Positions 13,974 through 21,644 of a stretch of 36,734 nucleotides of DNA are shown one piece after another. Position numbers and translations under genes: made by a program. This DNA comes from Chloroflexota bacterium (GTDB lineage Bacteria > Chloroflexota > Dormibacteria > Dormibacterales > Dormibacteraceae). Every line of letters starts with the position of its first letter. Within the stretch, counting starts at the first letter, position 1. The stretch covers positions 1 through 36,734 of the forward strand of contig VBJR01000231.1 in assembly GCA_005880175.1 (NCBI GenBank), given 5' to 3'. The notes under the pieces are model-generated. The model was not told where the DNA came from, did no database searches, and worked only from the letters and a program-made list of their open reading frames with translations.

Positions 13974-14323
13974 CCGCGCAGCCGCTTCGCGCTGTGGTAG
14001 GCGTCGAAGATGCTGTAGAGCCAGAGCCCGACGCCGCCCAGCTCCATCGGCACGCCGATCACCGCCCCGACCGCCGTCAGGTCGAAGTCGAGGCCGACGA
14101 ACTCGAGCAGGCCGGCCGCGCCCATGATGCCCGCCGCCTTGCGCCACTCGCCGAGATAGAGGTGGCCGAGGCCGGGCACGATCGCCAGCGCGGCGGCCGC
14201 GAGCGGGCTCTTCCGACGCCGCTCCAGCGCGGTCCAGTTGGGCCGCGCGCCGCAGTTCCGGCACGGCGCCGACGGGTGCTCCAGCGGGGCCGAACACCGG
14301 CCGCAGATCACGTTGGAAGCCAT
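13967..14323 (-). CDS. Zinc-ribbon membrane protein
   Basis: 118 residues from ATG. An N-terminal zinc ribbon (VICGRCSAPL, then CRNCGARP) is followed by two or three hydrophobic segments (AAALAIVPGLGHLYLGEWRKAAGIMGAAGLLEFVGL and AVIGVPMELGGVGLWLYSIFDAYHSA). The PGLGHLYLGEWRKA and DAYHSAKR pieces match the TM2/DUF5683-like family of small membrane proteins with unknown function. TAAGAA at 14332-14337 (minus strand) lies 8 nt before the ATG, so the message may be leaderless; a TTG six codons upstream is less likely. Divergent from the acyl-CoA dehydrogenase. Confidence 0.75.
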   Translation of the reverse strand: MASNVICGRCSAPLEHPSAPCRNCGARPNWTALERRRKSPLAAAALAIVPGLGHLYLGEWRKAAGIMGAAGLLEFVGLDFDLTAVGAVIGVPMELGGVGLWLYSIFDAYHSAKRLRGY

Positions 14324-14331
14324 GGCCAGTG

Positions 14332-14337
14332 TTCTTA
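14332..14337 (-). promoter_or_regulatory. -10 box of the zinc-ribbon membrane protein
   Basis: Minus-strand TAAGAA, 8 nt before the ATG at 14323. It is a weaker match than the TANNNT boxes of neighbouring genes. Confidence 0.3.
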
Positions 14338-14348
14338 CCAAAGAGTGT

Positions 14349-14354
14349 TAGCTT
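14349..14354 (+). promoter_or_regulatory. -10 box for leaderless acyl-CoA dehydrogenase gene
   Basis: TAGCTT lies 6 nt before the ATG at 14361. Confidence 0.5.
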
Positions 14355-14360
14355 TCGAAC

Positions 14361-15533
14361 ATGGACTTGAGCTTCACGCCTGAGGAAGAGGCGTTCCGGA
14401 CCGAGGTCCGGTCCTGGCTGGACACCAACCTCCCGTCCGAGTGGCGGCACCGGGGCGTCGGCGGCTACCGCGAGGAGGACGACGAGGGCATCCAGCGCGA
14501 GTGGCAGCGACGTCTCTACGAAGGCGGCTGGCTCACGCTGGCGTGGCCCACCGAGCGCGGCGGCCGCGGCGCCACGCCGGTGATGCAGTCGATGTACGCG
14601 GAGGAGGTCGCGCTCGCGGGCGCGCCCCCGATCCTCGGGCGCCTGGGCGTCTCGCTGCTGGCGCCGCTGCTGAGCGTGTACGGCAGCGACTGGCAGAAGG
14701 AGACGTACCTGCGCAAGATCCTGTCCGGAGAGCTCGTCTACTGCCAGGGCTTCAGCGAGCCCAACGCGGGCAGCGACCTGGCCGGCCTGCAGACGCGCGC
14801 GGAGCGGCGCGACGGGAAGTGGGTGCTGAACGGGCAGAAGATCTGGTCCAGCGGCGCGCACTACTCCGACGGCAGCTTCCTGCTCGCGCGCACCGACCCC
14901 CACGCGGCGCCCCACAAGGGCATCGGGATGTTCCTGGTGGACATGCACCAGCCCGGCATCGAGGTCCGGCCGATCGTGCAGATGACCGGCAGCGGCGAGT
15001 TCTGCGAGATCTTCCTGACCGACGCCGTGGTCGAGGACCGCGACGTGGTCGGCGGCCCGACCGACGGCTGGCGGATGGCGATGGCGACGTTCGGGTTCGA
15101 GCGCAGCGGCCTGGCCAACGCGTCGCGGTTCGAGCGCGTGGCGAGCGCGCTGGCCGACCTGGCCCGGCGCCAGGGCGCCGGCGCCGACGACGAGGTCCGC
15201 CAGCGCGTGGCGCAGGCCAGGATCGAGGCGCACGTGTTCCGGGCGACCGGCCTGCGCAGCCTGACGCGCGCCCAGCAGGGCCAGGTGCCTGGCCCCGAGG
15301 CCAGCCTGAGCAAGCTCTACTGGAGCGAGATGGACAAGCGCATCCAGGAGACCGCGCTGGCCGTCGAGGGCATGTACGGCGCGCTGGCGCCGGACTCCGA
15401 GTGGGCGGTCGACCACGGCCAGTGGCAGTACAGCTGGATGTGGTCGCAGGCCGAGACGATCTACGCCGGCTCGTCCGAGATCCAGCGCAACATCATCGCG
15501 GAGCGGGTGCTGGGCCTGCCCCGGGGCCGCTGA
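14361..15533 (+). CDS. Acyl-CoA dehydrogenase family protein
   Basis: 390 residues with the full three-domain layout: an N-terminal helical domain (about 1-120), a middle beta domain with the FAD-contacting YCQGFSEPNAGSDLAGLQTRA and the conserved WSSGAHYSDG segment, and a C-terminal helical domain ending in IYAGSSEIQRNIIAERVLGLPR, the standard family signature. It oxidises an acyl-CoA at the alpha-beta bond, passing electrons to an ETF. The family resembles FadE proteins of steroid or branched-chain degradation, consistent with the SCP-x-like thiolase and P450 nearby, but the substrate is inference. Confidence 0.93.
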   Translation: MDLSFTPEEEAFRTEVRSWLDTNLPSEWRHRGVGGYREEDDEGIQREWQRRLYEGGWLTLAWPTERGGRGATPVMQSMYAEEVALAGAPPILGRLGVSLLAPLLSVYGSDWQKETYLRKILSGELVYCQGFSEPNAGSDLAGLQTRAERRDGKWVLNGQKIWSSGAHYSDGSFLLARTDPHAAPHKGIGMFLVDMHQPGIEVRPIVQMTGSGEFCEIFLTDAVVEDRDVVGGPTDGWRMAMATFGFERSGLANASRFERVASALADLARRQGAGADDEVRQRVAQARIEAHVFRATGLRSLTRAQQGQVPGPEASLSKLYWSEMDKRIQETALAVEGMYGALAPDSEWAVDHGQWQYSWMWSQAETIYAGSSEIQRNIIAERVLGLPRGR

Positions 15534-15741
15534 GGGGGATGGTGGGCGCTGGAACCGACGTCGAGGGCCACTTGGCAGACACCGGAGTGGTCGTAAGCAC
15601 GGGCTCCGCCCTGCGTGTGAGTCCGTCTTCCCGAGGTCACGAGGCGTCGGCTTCAGACCCGGAGGGATGCGCCGAAGGCGCCCCCAACATCCCGGATGGA
15701 GGGGGGGTTCTGGAAGGGGGGGCCCGCCCCCACTTGCTCTG
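15534..15741. other. Spacer with G-rich tract and stem-loop
   Basis: No gene is recognisable. It contains an imperfect stem in which GGGATG (15664-15669) and CGCC pair with GGCG and CATCCC (15688-15693), followed by runs of seven G before the P450 start. GGGCTCCGCCC at 15601-15611 recurs in other spacers of the window. Confidence 0.4.
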
Positions 15742-16946
15742 ATGGAGGTCCTGACGTACAACCCGTTCCTGCCGGAGGTACGTGAGGACCCCTATCCGAC
15801 GTACCGCGCGCTGCGGGAGGCGGAGCCGGTGCACCGAAGCCCGTTCATGGAGCTGTGGATCCTCACCCGCTACGAGGACGTCGCGGTCGTCCTGCGCGAC
15901 CCGCGCTTCCTGGCCGACCGCACGAGGTGGGAGGGCTACCAGGCGGTCCCCGGGCTCGACGACACGCGCTCGATGCTCGTGCAGGACCCGCCCGACCACA
16001 CCCGGCTCCGGGGCCTGGTCAGCAAGGCGTTCACGCCGCGCATGGTCGAGCGTCTGACGACGCAGGCGCAGGCGATCGTGGACGCCGCCCTGGACGCGGC
16101 GGCCGAGCGGGGCGGCCTGGAGCTGGTCGAGGACCTGGCGTACCCGCTGCCCGTGACGGTGATCGCGCGCTGCCCGTGACGGTGATCGCGCGCATGCTGG
16201 GCGTGCCGGAGGCGGACTGGCAGCGCTTCCGCGACTGGTCCCGCGTGCTGGTCGGCGCGCTCGACCCGGTCTCGATCCAGGACGGGGACAAGCTGTCCGA
16301 GTACGTCGCCGCGGAACGGGCGATCCAGGTGTACCTGGCGGAGGTGGTCGAGCGCCGGCGCCGCGAGCCGGGCGACGACCTGATCAGCGCGCTCATCGCC
16401 GTGGAGGAGCGGGGCGACGCGCTCAGCGAGCGCGAGCTGGTGGTGATGCTCGTGCTGCTGCTGGTCGCCGGCCACGAGACGACCGTCAACCTGATCGGCA
16501 ACGGCGTGCTGGCCCTGCTCCGCAACCCGGACCAGCTGGCGCTGCTGCGGCGCGAGCCCGGCCTGCTGACCAGCGCGGTGGAGGAGCTGCTGCGCTGGGA
16601 CTCGCCGGTCCAGCTGACCGCCCGCGTCGTCGGCGAGGCGTGCGAGCTGGGCGGCCAGGCGCTCCGGCCGGGCGAGCTGGTCATGCCGCTGCTGGGCGCG
16701 GCCAACCGCGACCCGGCCCAGTTCCGGGAGCCGGACCGGCTCGACCTGACCCGCGAGCCGAACCCGCACTTCTCGTTCGGCCGGGGCATCCACTTCTGCC
16801 TGGGCGCCCCGCTGGCCCGCCTCGAGAGCCGGCTCGCGATCGGCGCGCTGGTCCGCCGGTTCCCGGACCTCCGGTCCGACGGCGAGCCCGTGCGCAGCGA
16901 GACGATCACGCTGCGCGGCCTGCGCCGGCTGCCGCTCGCCGTGTAA
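15742..16946 (+). pseudogene. Cytochrome P450, frameshifted by a 23-bp tandem duplication
   Basis: The N-terminal part runs in one frame from ATG 15742 (NPFLPEVREDPYPTYRAL) to a TGA at 16177-16179. The remainder continues in another frame to 16946. At the join a 23-bp unit (16147-16169) is repeated exactly at 16170-16192; removing one copy restores a continuous protein of about 390 residues (LPVTVIARMLGVPEADWQRF). All P450 motifs are otherwise intact: AGHETT of the I-helix, ELLR of the K-helix and the heme loop FGRGIHFCLGA with the cysteine ligand. It is a class I bacterial monooxygenase needing a ferredoxin that is not encoded here. The gene may be truly broken, reversible by slipped repeat loss, or mis-assembled. 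Confidence 0.9.
16147..16192 (+). repeat. Exact 23-bp tandem direct repeat within the P450 gene
   Basis: Unit 16147-16169 and unit 16170-16192 are identical, abutting, and begin CTGCCCGTGACGG. Because 23 is not a multiple of three, the second copy shifts the frame and exposes a stop codon. Confidence 0.95.
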
Positions 16947-17031
16947 GTAGTCAGGAACTTGTCCCGGCCGCGTTGAGGCATCTGTCCCCGGTGGAACCGC
17001 GGTACCTATATCACGATCGTCAAGGCCGGAC

Positions 17032-17037
17032 GACAAT
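17032..17037 (+). promoter_or_regulatory. -10 box of the exosortase cassette
   Basis: GACAAT lies 6 nt before the ATG at 17044. No consensus -35 is visible 17 bp further upstream. Confidence 0.4.
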
Positions 17038-17043
17038 CCGGGC

Positions 17044-17379
17044 ATGACCTCCTCGTATCGACGTGTCCTCCTGGTCACCTTCGCCACGGCGGCCCTGTTC
17101 GGCCTGTCGGTGGCGGGCGCCGGCGGGGCGTTCGCGGCCGGCATCCAGGCCACCGCGATCCACGCCGGCAACGGGAACGGTGGCGGCGGCAACGGCAATG
17201 GGAACGGCAACGGCAATGGCGGCAATGGCGGCAATGGCGGCAGCGGCGGCAGCGGCGGCAGCGGCCAGGGCACCGCGACGCCGGAGCTGCCGAGCGGCGT
17301 GCTGTTCGGCCTGGGCGTGATCCCGCTGGCGGCCGGCCTGTTCCTGGTGTGGCGACGGCGGCGGCCCGAACCCGCCTGA
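17044..17379 (+). CDS. Secreted Gly/Asn-rich protein with exosortase-type C-terminal sorting signal
   Basis: 111 residues. A signal peptide (about 1-31, RRVLLVTFATAALFGLSVAG... ending AFA-A) is followed by a low-complexity Gly/Asn and then Gly/Ser region (about 42-76). The C-terminus (about 80-111) has the tripartite form of an exosortase target: short motif TPELPSG, hydrophobic helix VLFGLGVIPLAAGLFLVW, and basic cluster RRRR. The exosortase gene begins inside the last 31 bp of this one, so this is almost certainly its substrate, anchored or processed at the outer face of the cell membrane. The short motif differs from canonical PEP and from LPXTG. Confidence 0.75.
   Translation: MTSSYRRVLLVTFATAALFGLSVAGAGGAFAAGIQATAIHAGNGNGGGGNGNGNGNGNGGNGGNGGSGGSGGSGQGTATPELPSGVLFGLGVIPLAAGLFLVWRRRRPEPA
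17160..17266 (+). repeat. Low-complexity coding repeat
   Basis: Units GGCAAT, GGCAAC, GGCGGCAAT and GGCGGCAGC repeat in tandem and encode the Gly/Asn/Ser-rich linker. The length is probably variable by slippage in multiples of three, which would keep the frame. Confidence 0.8.
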
Positions 17380-18212
17380 TCCTGCCCGCGGCGGCGGTCG
17401 CCTGTGCCGCCGCCGCGCTGTACCTGCCGGTGCTGGCGCACGCCGCCGGCGTGTGGGCCCTGGACCAGGAGCTGTCGTTCGGCTTCCTGGTGCCCCCGGC
17501 GGCGGCGGCGCTGGTCTGGCTGCGATGGCCGCAGCTCCGCGCGGCGCTCGGCCCGGGCAGCGCGCTCGGCCTGCCGGTCCTGGTGGCCGGCCTCCTGCTC
17601 TACGTGGCGGGACTGCGCTCCGGCGTGCACGCCGTGGCCGGCGTGGCGTTCCTGCCCACGGTGCTGGGCGCGGCCGCCTACCTGTACGGGGTGGCGGCGG
17701 CCCGGGTCCTCGCCCCGCCGGCGGCGCTGGTCACGGTCTCCCTGAGCCTGTACCGCGGCCTGCTCGCCCCGCTCGGGTTCGCGCTCCAGGAGGTGACCGC
17801 GCGCGGCTCCGCCGCGCTCGCGTCGTTCCTGGGCGTGCCCGTCCACGGCTCCGGCGTGGACCTCTTCGTGGGCGGCGTCCACCTCGTGGTCGCGCAGTCG
17901 TGCAGCGGCATGGACTCGCTGCTGGCGCTGCTCTGCCTCGGCTTCCTGGTCGTCGCGCTGGCGAGCGCGGGGTGGGGGAGACGGGCGCTGCTGCTGGCGC
18001 TGGTGCTGCCCGTGGTCCTCGTCACCAACGTGCTCCGGGTGACGGCGGTGCTCGCCCTCGCCCAGCCCTTCGGGACGGCCGCCGCCGAGGGGCTCCCGCA
18101 CGAGTCGCTGAGCGCGGCCGTGTTCCTCCTCGCGGGCCTGGCCCTCTGGCTCGCCTGCGTCCTCCTGCGATGCCAACCTCGATTCGACGTCACGCTGCCG
18201 TCCTCGTCCTGA
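17349..18212 (+). CDS. Exosortase family transmembrane peptidase-transferase
   Basis: 287 residues with about eight hydrophobic segments. The catalytic triad of exosortases is present: Cys in VVAQSCSGMDSLLALLCLG (about residue 185), Arg in TNVLRVTAV, and His in LPHESLSAAVF. These integral membrane cysteine proteases recognise a C-terminal tripartite signal on secreted proteins, cleave it and transfer the protein to another molecule. GTG 17349 is the proposed start, overlapping the substrate gene by 31 bp; the stop overlaps the EpsI-like gene by 43 bp, so the three genes form a tightly coupled cassette. No polysaccharide synthesis genes are adjacent, unlike the classic EPS/PEP-CTERM loci. Confidence 0.88.
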   Translation: MATAAARTRLILPAAAVACAAAALYLPVLAHAAGVWALDQELSFGFLVPPAAAALVWLRWPQLRAALGPGSALGLPVLVAGLLLYVAGLRSGVHAVAGVAFLPTVLGAAAYLYGVAAARVLAPPAALVTVSLSLYRGLLAPLGFALQEVTARGSAALASFLGVPVHGSGVDLFVGGVHLVVAQSCSGMDSLLALLCLGFLVVALASAGWGRRALLLALVLPVVLVTNVLRVTAVLALAQPFGTAAAEGLPHESLSAAVFLLAGLALWLACVLLRCQPRFDVTLPSSS

Positions 18213-18775
18213 TCGCGCTCGCGGGCGCGGCCGGCCTGGGGCTGGCCGGCCAGGCCGCGCCCGCGCCCGCGCTGCCCGCGATCGCCGCGCTGACGGCCGG
18301 CACCGGGTGGCAGGTCGAGACGGCGTACGCGCCGGGCGACGCGGGCGGGCCGTTCCGGGAGTGGCAGGTCCGCGACCGCGACGGGACCGAGGCGCTCCTC
18401 TACGTCGGCGCCACCTCGCGGGTCCAGACCATGGCGCGCTGGACCGGGGAGCTCGGGTACCAGGGCGACGGCTACCTGGTCACGAGCCGGCCGGAGGGGC
18501 GCGTCCGCCTCGCCGACGGGTCGAGCGCGGCCGTCAGCCGGGTGCTCGCGCAGCGGGAGGGGGACCAGCGGCTGCTGGAGTACGCCGTGGTCGGCCCGGA
18601 GGGGGTGGCGCCGTCGTCCACGTCCTCGCTCCCGGGGGCGGCGTGGGACGCGTTGACCGGCCGCGCCGGTCCGTACTTCATGGTCCGGGCCTCGGTGCCG
18701 GCCGGGGCGGGCGCCGCCGCCGACGGGCTGCTCGCGGCCGTCCTGGGGCCGCTGGCGGTCACCGCCCGGAGGTAG
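18170..18775 (+). CDS. EpsI-like exosortase-associated protein
   Basis: 201 residues, with an N-terminal signal anchor (AAVLVLIALAGAAGLGLAG) and an exported domain of alternating strands (GPFREWQVRDRDGTEALLYVG, GYQGDGYLVTSRPEGRVRLADG, QRLLEYAVVGP). This matches the EpsI/DUF3485 family in which an exported protein is encoded directly after, or fused to, an exosortase. Its function is unknown; it may support sorting or hold the acceptor. It starts inside the exosortase gene, indicating translational coupling. Its 3' end abuts the damaged MFS gene, with which it converges. Confidence 0.7.
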   Translation: MPTSIRRHAAVLVLIALAGAAGLGLAGQAAPAPALPAIAALTAGTGWQVETAYAPGDAGGPFREWQVRDRDGTEALLYVGATSRVQTMARWTGELGYQGDGYLVTSRPEGRVRLADGSSAAVSRVLAQREGDQRLLEYAVVGPEGVAPSSTSSLPGAAWDALTGRAGPYFMVRASVPAGAGAAADGLLAAVLGPLAVTARR

Positions 18776-19876
18776 CGGCCAGGGCCGGCTCCGCCTCCTG
18801 ATCGCGTGCGTCCGGTCCAGCAGCACCCCGCCCAGGAAGGGGCCGGCGAACGAGATCGCGTAGCCGGCGGTGAGCACGATCGCCGAGTAGCCGGCGGCCT
18901 GGCCGGGGCCGGCGAACAGCGCCGGCAGCGTGATCGTCCCGGCGAACGTCATCGCGGTGCCCACGCCGAGGACGACGACCCACAGCCAGGCCAGCGCGGG
19001 CGTGCCGGCCGCCAGGGTGATGGACCCGGCGGTCATCAGCCCGCCCGCCAGCGCGTAGAAGCGCCGCGAGGTGGCCCACGGCCAGGACAGCGCCAGGAGC
19101 AGCAGCATCACCGGCACGTTGACCAGGTTCAACAGCAGGAGAACCAGCGACAGGTACGCGCTCGACGTGCCCCGGAGCTCGAACGGGATCCAGGAGGCGG
19201 CCGCGTAGAAGACCAGGCTCTGGCCCCCGAACAGCGCCGCCACGTGCCAGACGGCGCGGTCGCGCATGAGGCCGCGCAGGCCGGTGGGCTGGGGCTGGCG
19301 GTCCGAGGCGCCGGCGCGGCCGGGCGCCACGACCAGCCAGGCCAGGCCCACCGCCAGCGCGAGCAGGCTCCAGACGGCGAAGGTGCCCCGCCAGCCGGCG
19401 AGGTCGGCGAGGCGGACGGTCAGGACCGACCCGCCCAGTCCGCCGAGCCCCAGCGCGCTGGCGATGACCGTGCCGGCGCGCTGGACGGCCCCCGGGAACC
19501 AGGCCCGCACGATGACCGTCATCGCGGGCTGGGCGATGGCCACGCAGAGGGCCATCAGGGCGCTGAACGCGAACAGCGCGACCGGCTCGGGCGGGGCCAG
19601 GCGGAGCAGGGCCGCGGTGCCCAGGCCGGCGGTCCCGGCGCCGACCACGAGGCGGGCGCCGAAGCGGTCGACCAGGAACGCGCCGGGCACGGCCGCCGCC
19701 CCGAGGCAGAGGACGGGCAGGGCGGTGAGCGCGCCGGCGGCCGTGAACGTCAGGTGGAGGTCGTCGCGGATGGCGGGGAGGACGGGTGGTACGGCGAGAA
19801 CGACAGCGCGGAGCTGGAACCCGACGGCCGCCACCAGGGCGACCAGCGGGAGCCGGGAGCGGACCACCCCCCACAT
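18759..19876 (-). pseudogene. MFS transporter (CynX/NimT-like) with damaged C-terminus
   Basis: From ATG 19876 (AGGAG about 4 nt upstream) the frame encodes eleven membrane segments of a major facilitator, including SWIPFELRGTSSAYLSLVLL and FAGPFLGGVLLDRT, up to base 18809. There homology stops: the frame has no stop and runs antisense through the exosortase genes to 17678, while another frame ends neatly as AEPALAATSGR at 18759-18761. The best reading is an internal loss of about one membrane helix (TM12) plus a frame change near 18808. Related carriers export or import cyanate, nitroimidazole or other small anions. Divergent from ftsE with overlapping promoter hexamers. Confidence 0.75.
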
Positions 19877-19891
19877 TGTGCTCCTGACGAG

Positions 19892-19897
19892 TATCCT
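19892..19897 (+). promoter_or_regulatory. -10 box for leaderless ftsE
   Basis: TATCCT lies 7 nt before the proposed TTG start at 19905. On the other strand the same stretch reads GATACT, a likely -10 box for the divergent MFS gene. Confidence 0.45.
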
Positions 19898-19904
19898 GCT
19901 GGGG

Positions 19905-20615
19905 TTGCCCGCGCTAGTCGAGCTCGTCGGCGCCACCCGTCAGTACGGCGACCTGGTGGCGCTGGACGACGTCCACCTGGCCCTGCGGCCCGGGGAGCTG
20001 GCCTTCCTGGTCGGCCCCAGCGGCGCCGGGAAGACCACACTGCTGAAGCTGATCAACCGGGAGATCCGGCCGTCCAGCGGCGAGGTGTGGATCGACGGCA
20101 TGCCCGCGCACGCCCTGAGCGCCAGCCGCATCGCCGACCTCCGCCGGCGGGTCGGCGTGGTCTACCAGGACTACAAGCTGCTGCCGAAGCTCACTGCACT
20201 GGAGAACGTCGCGTTCGGCCTCCAGGTTTCGGACCTGTCGGCGTCGGACGCCGAGGTGCACGATCGCGCGCTCGACGCCCTCGAGGCGGTCGGGCTCGGC
20301 GACCGCGCCGGCTCGTTCCCGCCCGAGATGTCGGGCGGCCAGCAGCAGCGGGTGGCCATCGCCCGGGCGGTCGTGTCGCAGCCGGCCGTCCTGGTCGCGG
20401 ACGAGCCGACCGGCAACCTGGACCTCGAGACCGCCTGGCAGGTCATGAAGCTGCTGGAGCAGATCGCCCGGTTCGGCACCGCCGTTCTCGTCGCGACCCA
20501 CAACCTCGACATCGTCCGCCGGATGCAGCGCCGGGTCCTCACGCTCGTAGATGGCCGGCTGGTGCGGGACCAGCCCGCCGGCCGTGTCGGGAGGCTCGCG
20601 TGGGCGTCGTCCTGA
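19905..20615 (+). CDS. ftsE: Cell division ATP-binding protein FtsE
   Basis: 236 residues. Walker A GPSGAGKTT, Q-loop VYQDYKLLP, ABC signature MSGGQQQR, Walker B VLVADEPTGNLD and the switch His (ATHNLD) are all intact. The tail after the ABC core is short, as in FtsE. With FtsX it forms a membrane ABC complex that transmits ATP hydrolysis to cell-wall hydrolases at the division site. TTG 19905 is chosen because it follows a -10 hexamer by 7 nt and gives the typical short N-terminus (PALVELVGATRQYG). The stop overlaps ftsX by 16 bp. Confidence 0.92.
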   Translation: MPALVELVGATRQYGDLVALDDVHLALRPGELAFLVGPSGAGKTTLLKLINREIRPSSGEVWIDGMPAHALSASRIADLRRRVGVVYQDYKLLPKLTALENVAFGLQVSDLSASDAEVHDRALDALEAVGLGDRAGSFPPEMSGGQQQRVAIARAVVSQPAVLVADEPTGNLDLETAWQVMKLLEQIARFGTAVLVATHNLDIVRRMQRRVLTLVDGRLVRDQPAGRVGRLAWASS

Positions 20616-20902
20616 ACGCGCCGTTCCCGCGGCGCCGCCGGCTGCTGAACACGATCCGGAACACGCTGCGCCACCTGTTCCTGGACGCGGCCCGGGCGTG
20701 GATCCGCAACCTGGGGGCGACCGGCCCCGCGCTCGGCTCGATGACGCTGCTGCTGCTGCTCAGCGGCCTGGTCGGCCTGACGGCGTACACGATCCAGCGC
20801 CTGGCGGCGACGCAGGCCAGCAACGCGGCGGTCCTGCACGTCTACCTGCGCGACGACGCCCAGCCGGCGGCCGTCACGGCGCTGCGGAGCGGCCGGGGAT
20901 GA
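20600..20902 (+). pseudogene. ftsX: FtsX, N-terminal fragment
   Basis: 100 residues from GTG with GGGAGG about 6 nt upstream, overlapping the end of ftsE. It contains the cytoplasmic N-terminus (NTLRHLFLDAARAWIRN), the first membrane helix (MTLLLLLSGLVGLTAYT) and the start of the extracytoplasmic domain (AAVLHVYLRDDAQPAAVTALR), then a TGA. Compared with normal FtsX about 40 residues of the extracytoplasmic domain are missing between this piece and the next. The stop overlaps the ATG of the second fragment (ATGA). Confidence 0.8.
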
Positions 20903-21468
20903 GCGACCTGGCGGGGGCGGCGGACGAGAACCCGTTCCCGGCCAGCATCGACGTCAAGGTGCGCAGCGTGGCGGACGTGGGGGCGGTGGCCGGCTCGGTC
21001 GGCACCAACGCGCCGGTGGACCCGATCCTGCCCACGTCGTACAACCCGGGGGCCAGCGACCGGATCCAGAAGGCGCTGCTGATCGTCGGCATCGCGGGCG
21101 CGGCGTTCCTGCTCCTGCTGGGCTTCGTGGCGGTGACCGTGACCGCGAACAGCATCCGGACCACGATCATGGCCCGCGAGAGCGAGGTGGCCATCATGCA
21201 GCTCGTCGGCGCCCGGCGCTGGATGGTGCGGGGCCCGTTCGTGGTCGAGGGCGCGATGACGGGCGGGGTCGCGGGCCTGGCCGCCGGCCTGGTGACGCTT
21301 GTGGCGGGCGTGGCGGTGGTCGCTGCGGGCCGCGGCACGTTCGCCCAGATCGCCCCGGGCGTGGACGCCCAGGTGTGCGCGCTGGCGGCGGGGCTGGTCC
21401 TGGTGACGGGCCTGCTGCTCGGCTCGGCGGCGTCGCTCTACAGCGTGCACCGGCAGCTGGAGTCGTAG
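20899..21468 (+). pseudogene. ftsX: FtsX, C-terminal fragment
   Basis: 189 residues in a different frame. It begins just before the conserved ENPFPASIDVKV of the extracytoplasmic domain and contains the three remaining membrane helices with the intervening ARESEVAIMQLVGARRWMVRGPF coupling segment. Because ATG 20899 overlaps the stop of the first fragment, re-initiation could yield a two-piece FtsX, but the missing extracytoplasmic segment argues for a deletion with frameshift or for an assembly error. FtsX is the membrane partner of FtsE. Confidence 0.8.
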
Positions 21469-21504
21469 CGCGCCGCCCGGCGTCGGCCGACTGCGCTCTG
21501 CCAC

Positions 21505-21523
21505 CCGCCAGCCTGGCGGTTTT
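21505..21523 (+). terminator. Intrinsic terminator of ftsEX
   Basis: CCGCCAG and CTGGCGG pair perfectly around one base (21505-21519) and are followed by TTTT, 37 bp after the ftsX stop. Confidence 0.6.
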
Positions 21524-21577
21524 GGCGCCAAACCTCCTATTGGCCGGCCCTCGATTGGGGTGATCTGGCGCCAAACC
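21518..21577. repeat. Repeated TGGCGCCAAACC palindromic motif
   Basis: TGGCGCCAAACC occurs at 21523-21534 and 21566-21577, 43 bp apart. The first copy extends into a near-palindrome (21518-21534). Purpose unknown; the spacer has no gene. Confidence 0.5.
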
Positions 21578-21603
21578 GCGCGCCGCCGGCGCCGGCGCCA
21601 GCG

Positions 21604-21632
21604 GGGGCTGAGCCGCTCGGCGGCTCAGCCCC
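21604..21632. terminator. Bidirectional hairpin between ftsX and the liv operon
   Basis: GGGGCTGAGCCG and CGGCTCAGCCCC form a perfect 12-bp stem with a 5-nt loop, placed between two convergent genes. No T-run is present. Confidence 0.6.
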
Positions 21633-21644
21633 GTTGGAAGTTCG

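Noticed and set aside
17280..17379. LPXTG sortase signal in the Gly/Asn-rich protein
   Set aside because: The motif reads ELPSG without the LPxTG spacing, and no sortase is near, while an exosortase overlaps the gene.
17678..18808. Antisense extension of the MFS frame
   Set aside because: It only mirrors the exosortase genes and gives low-complexity sequence; the MFS homology ends at 18809.
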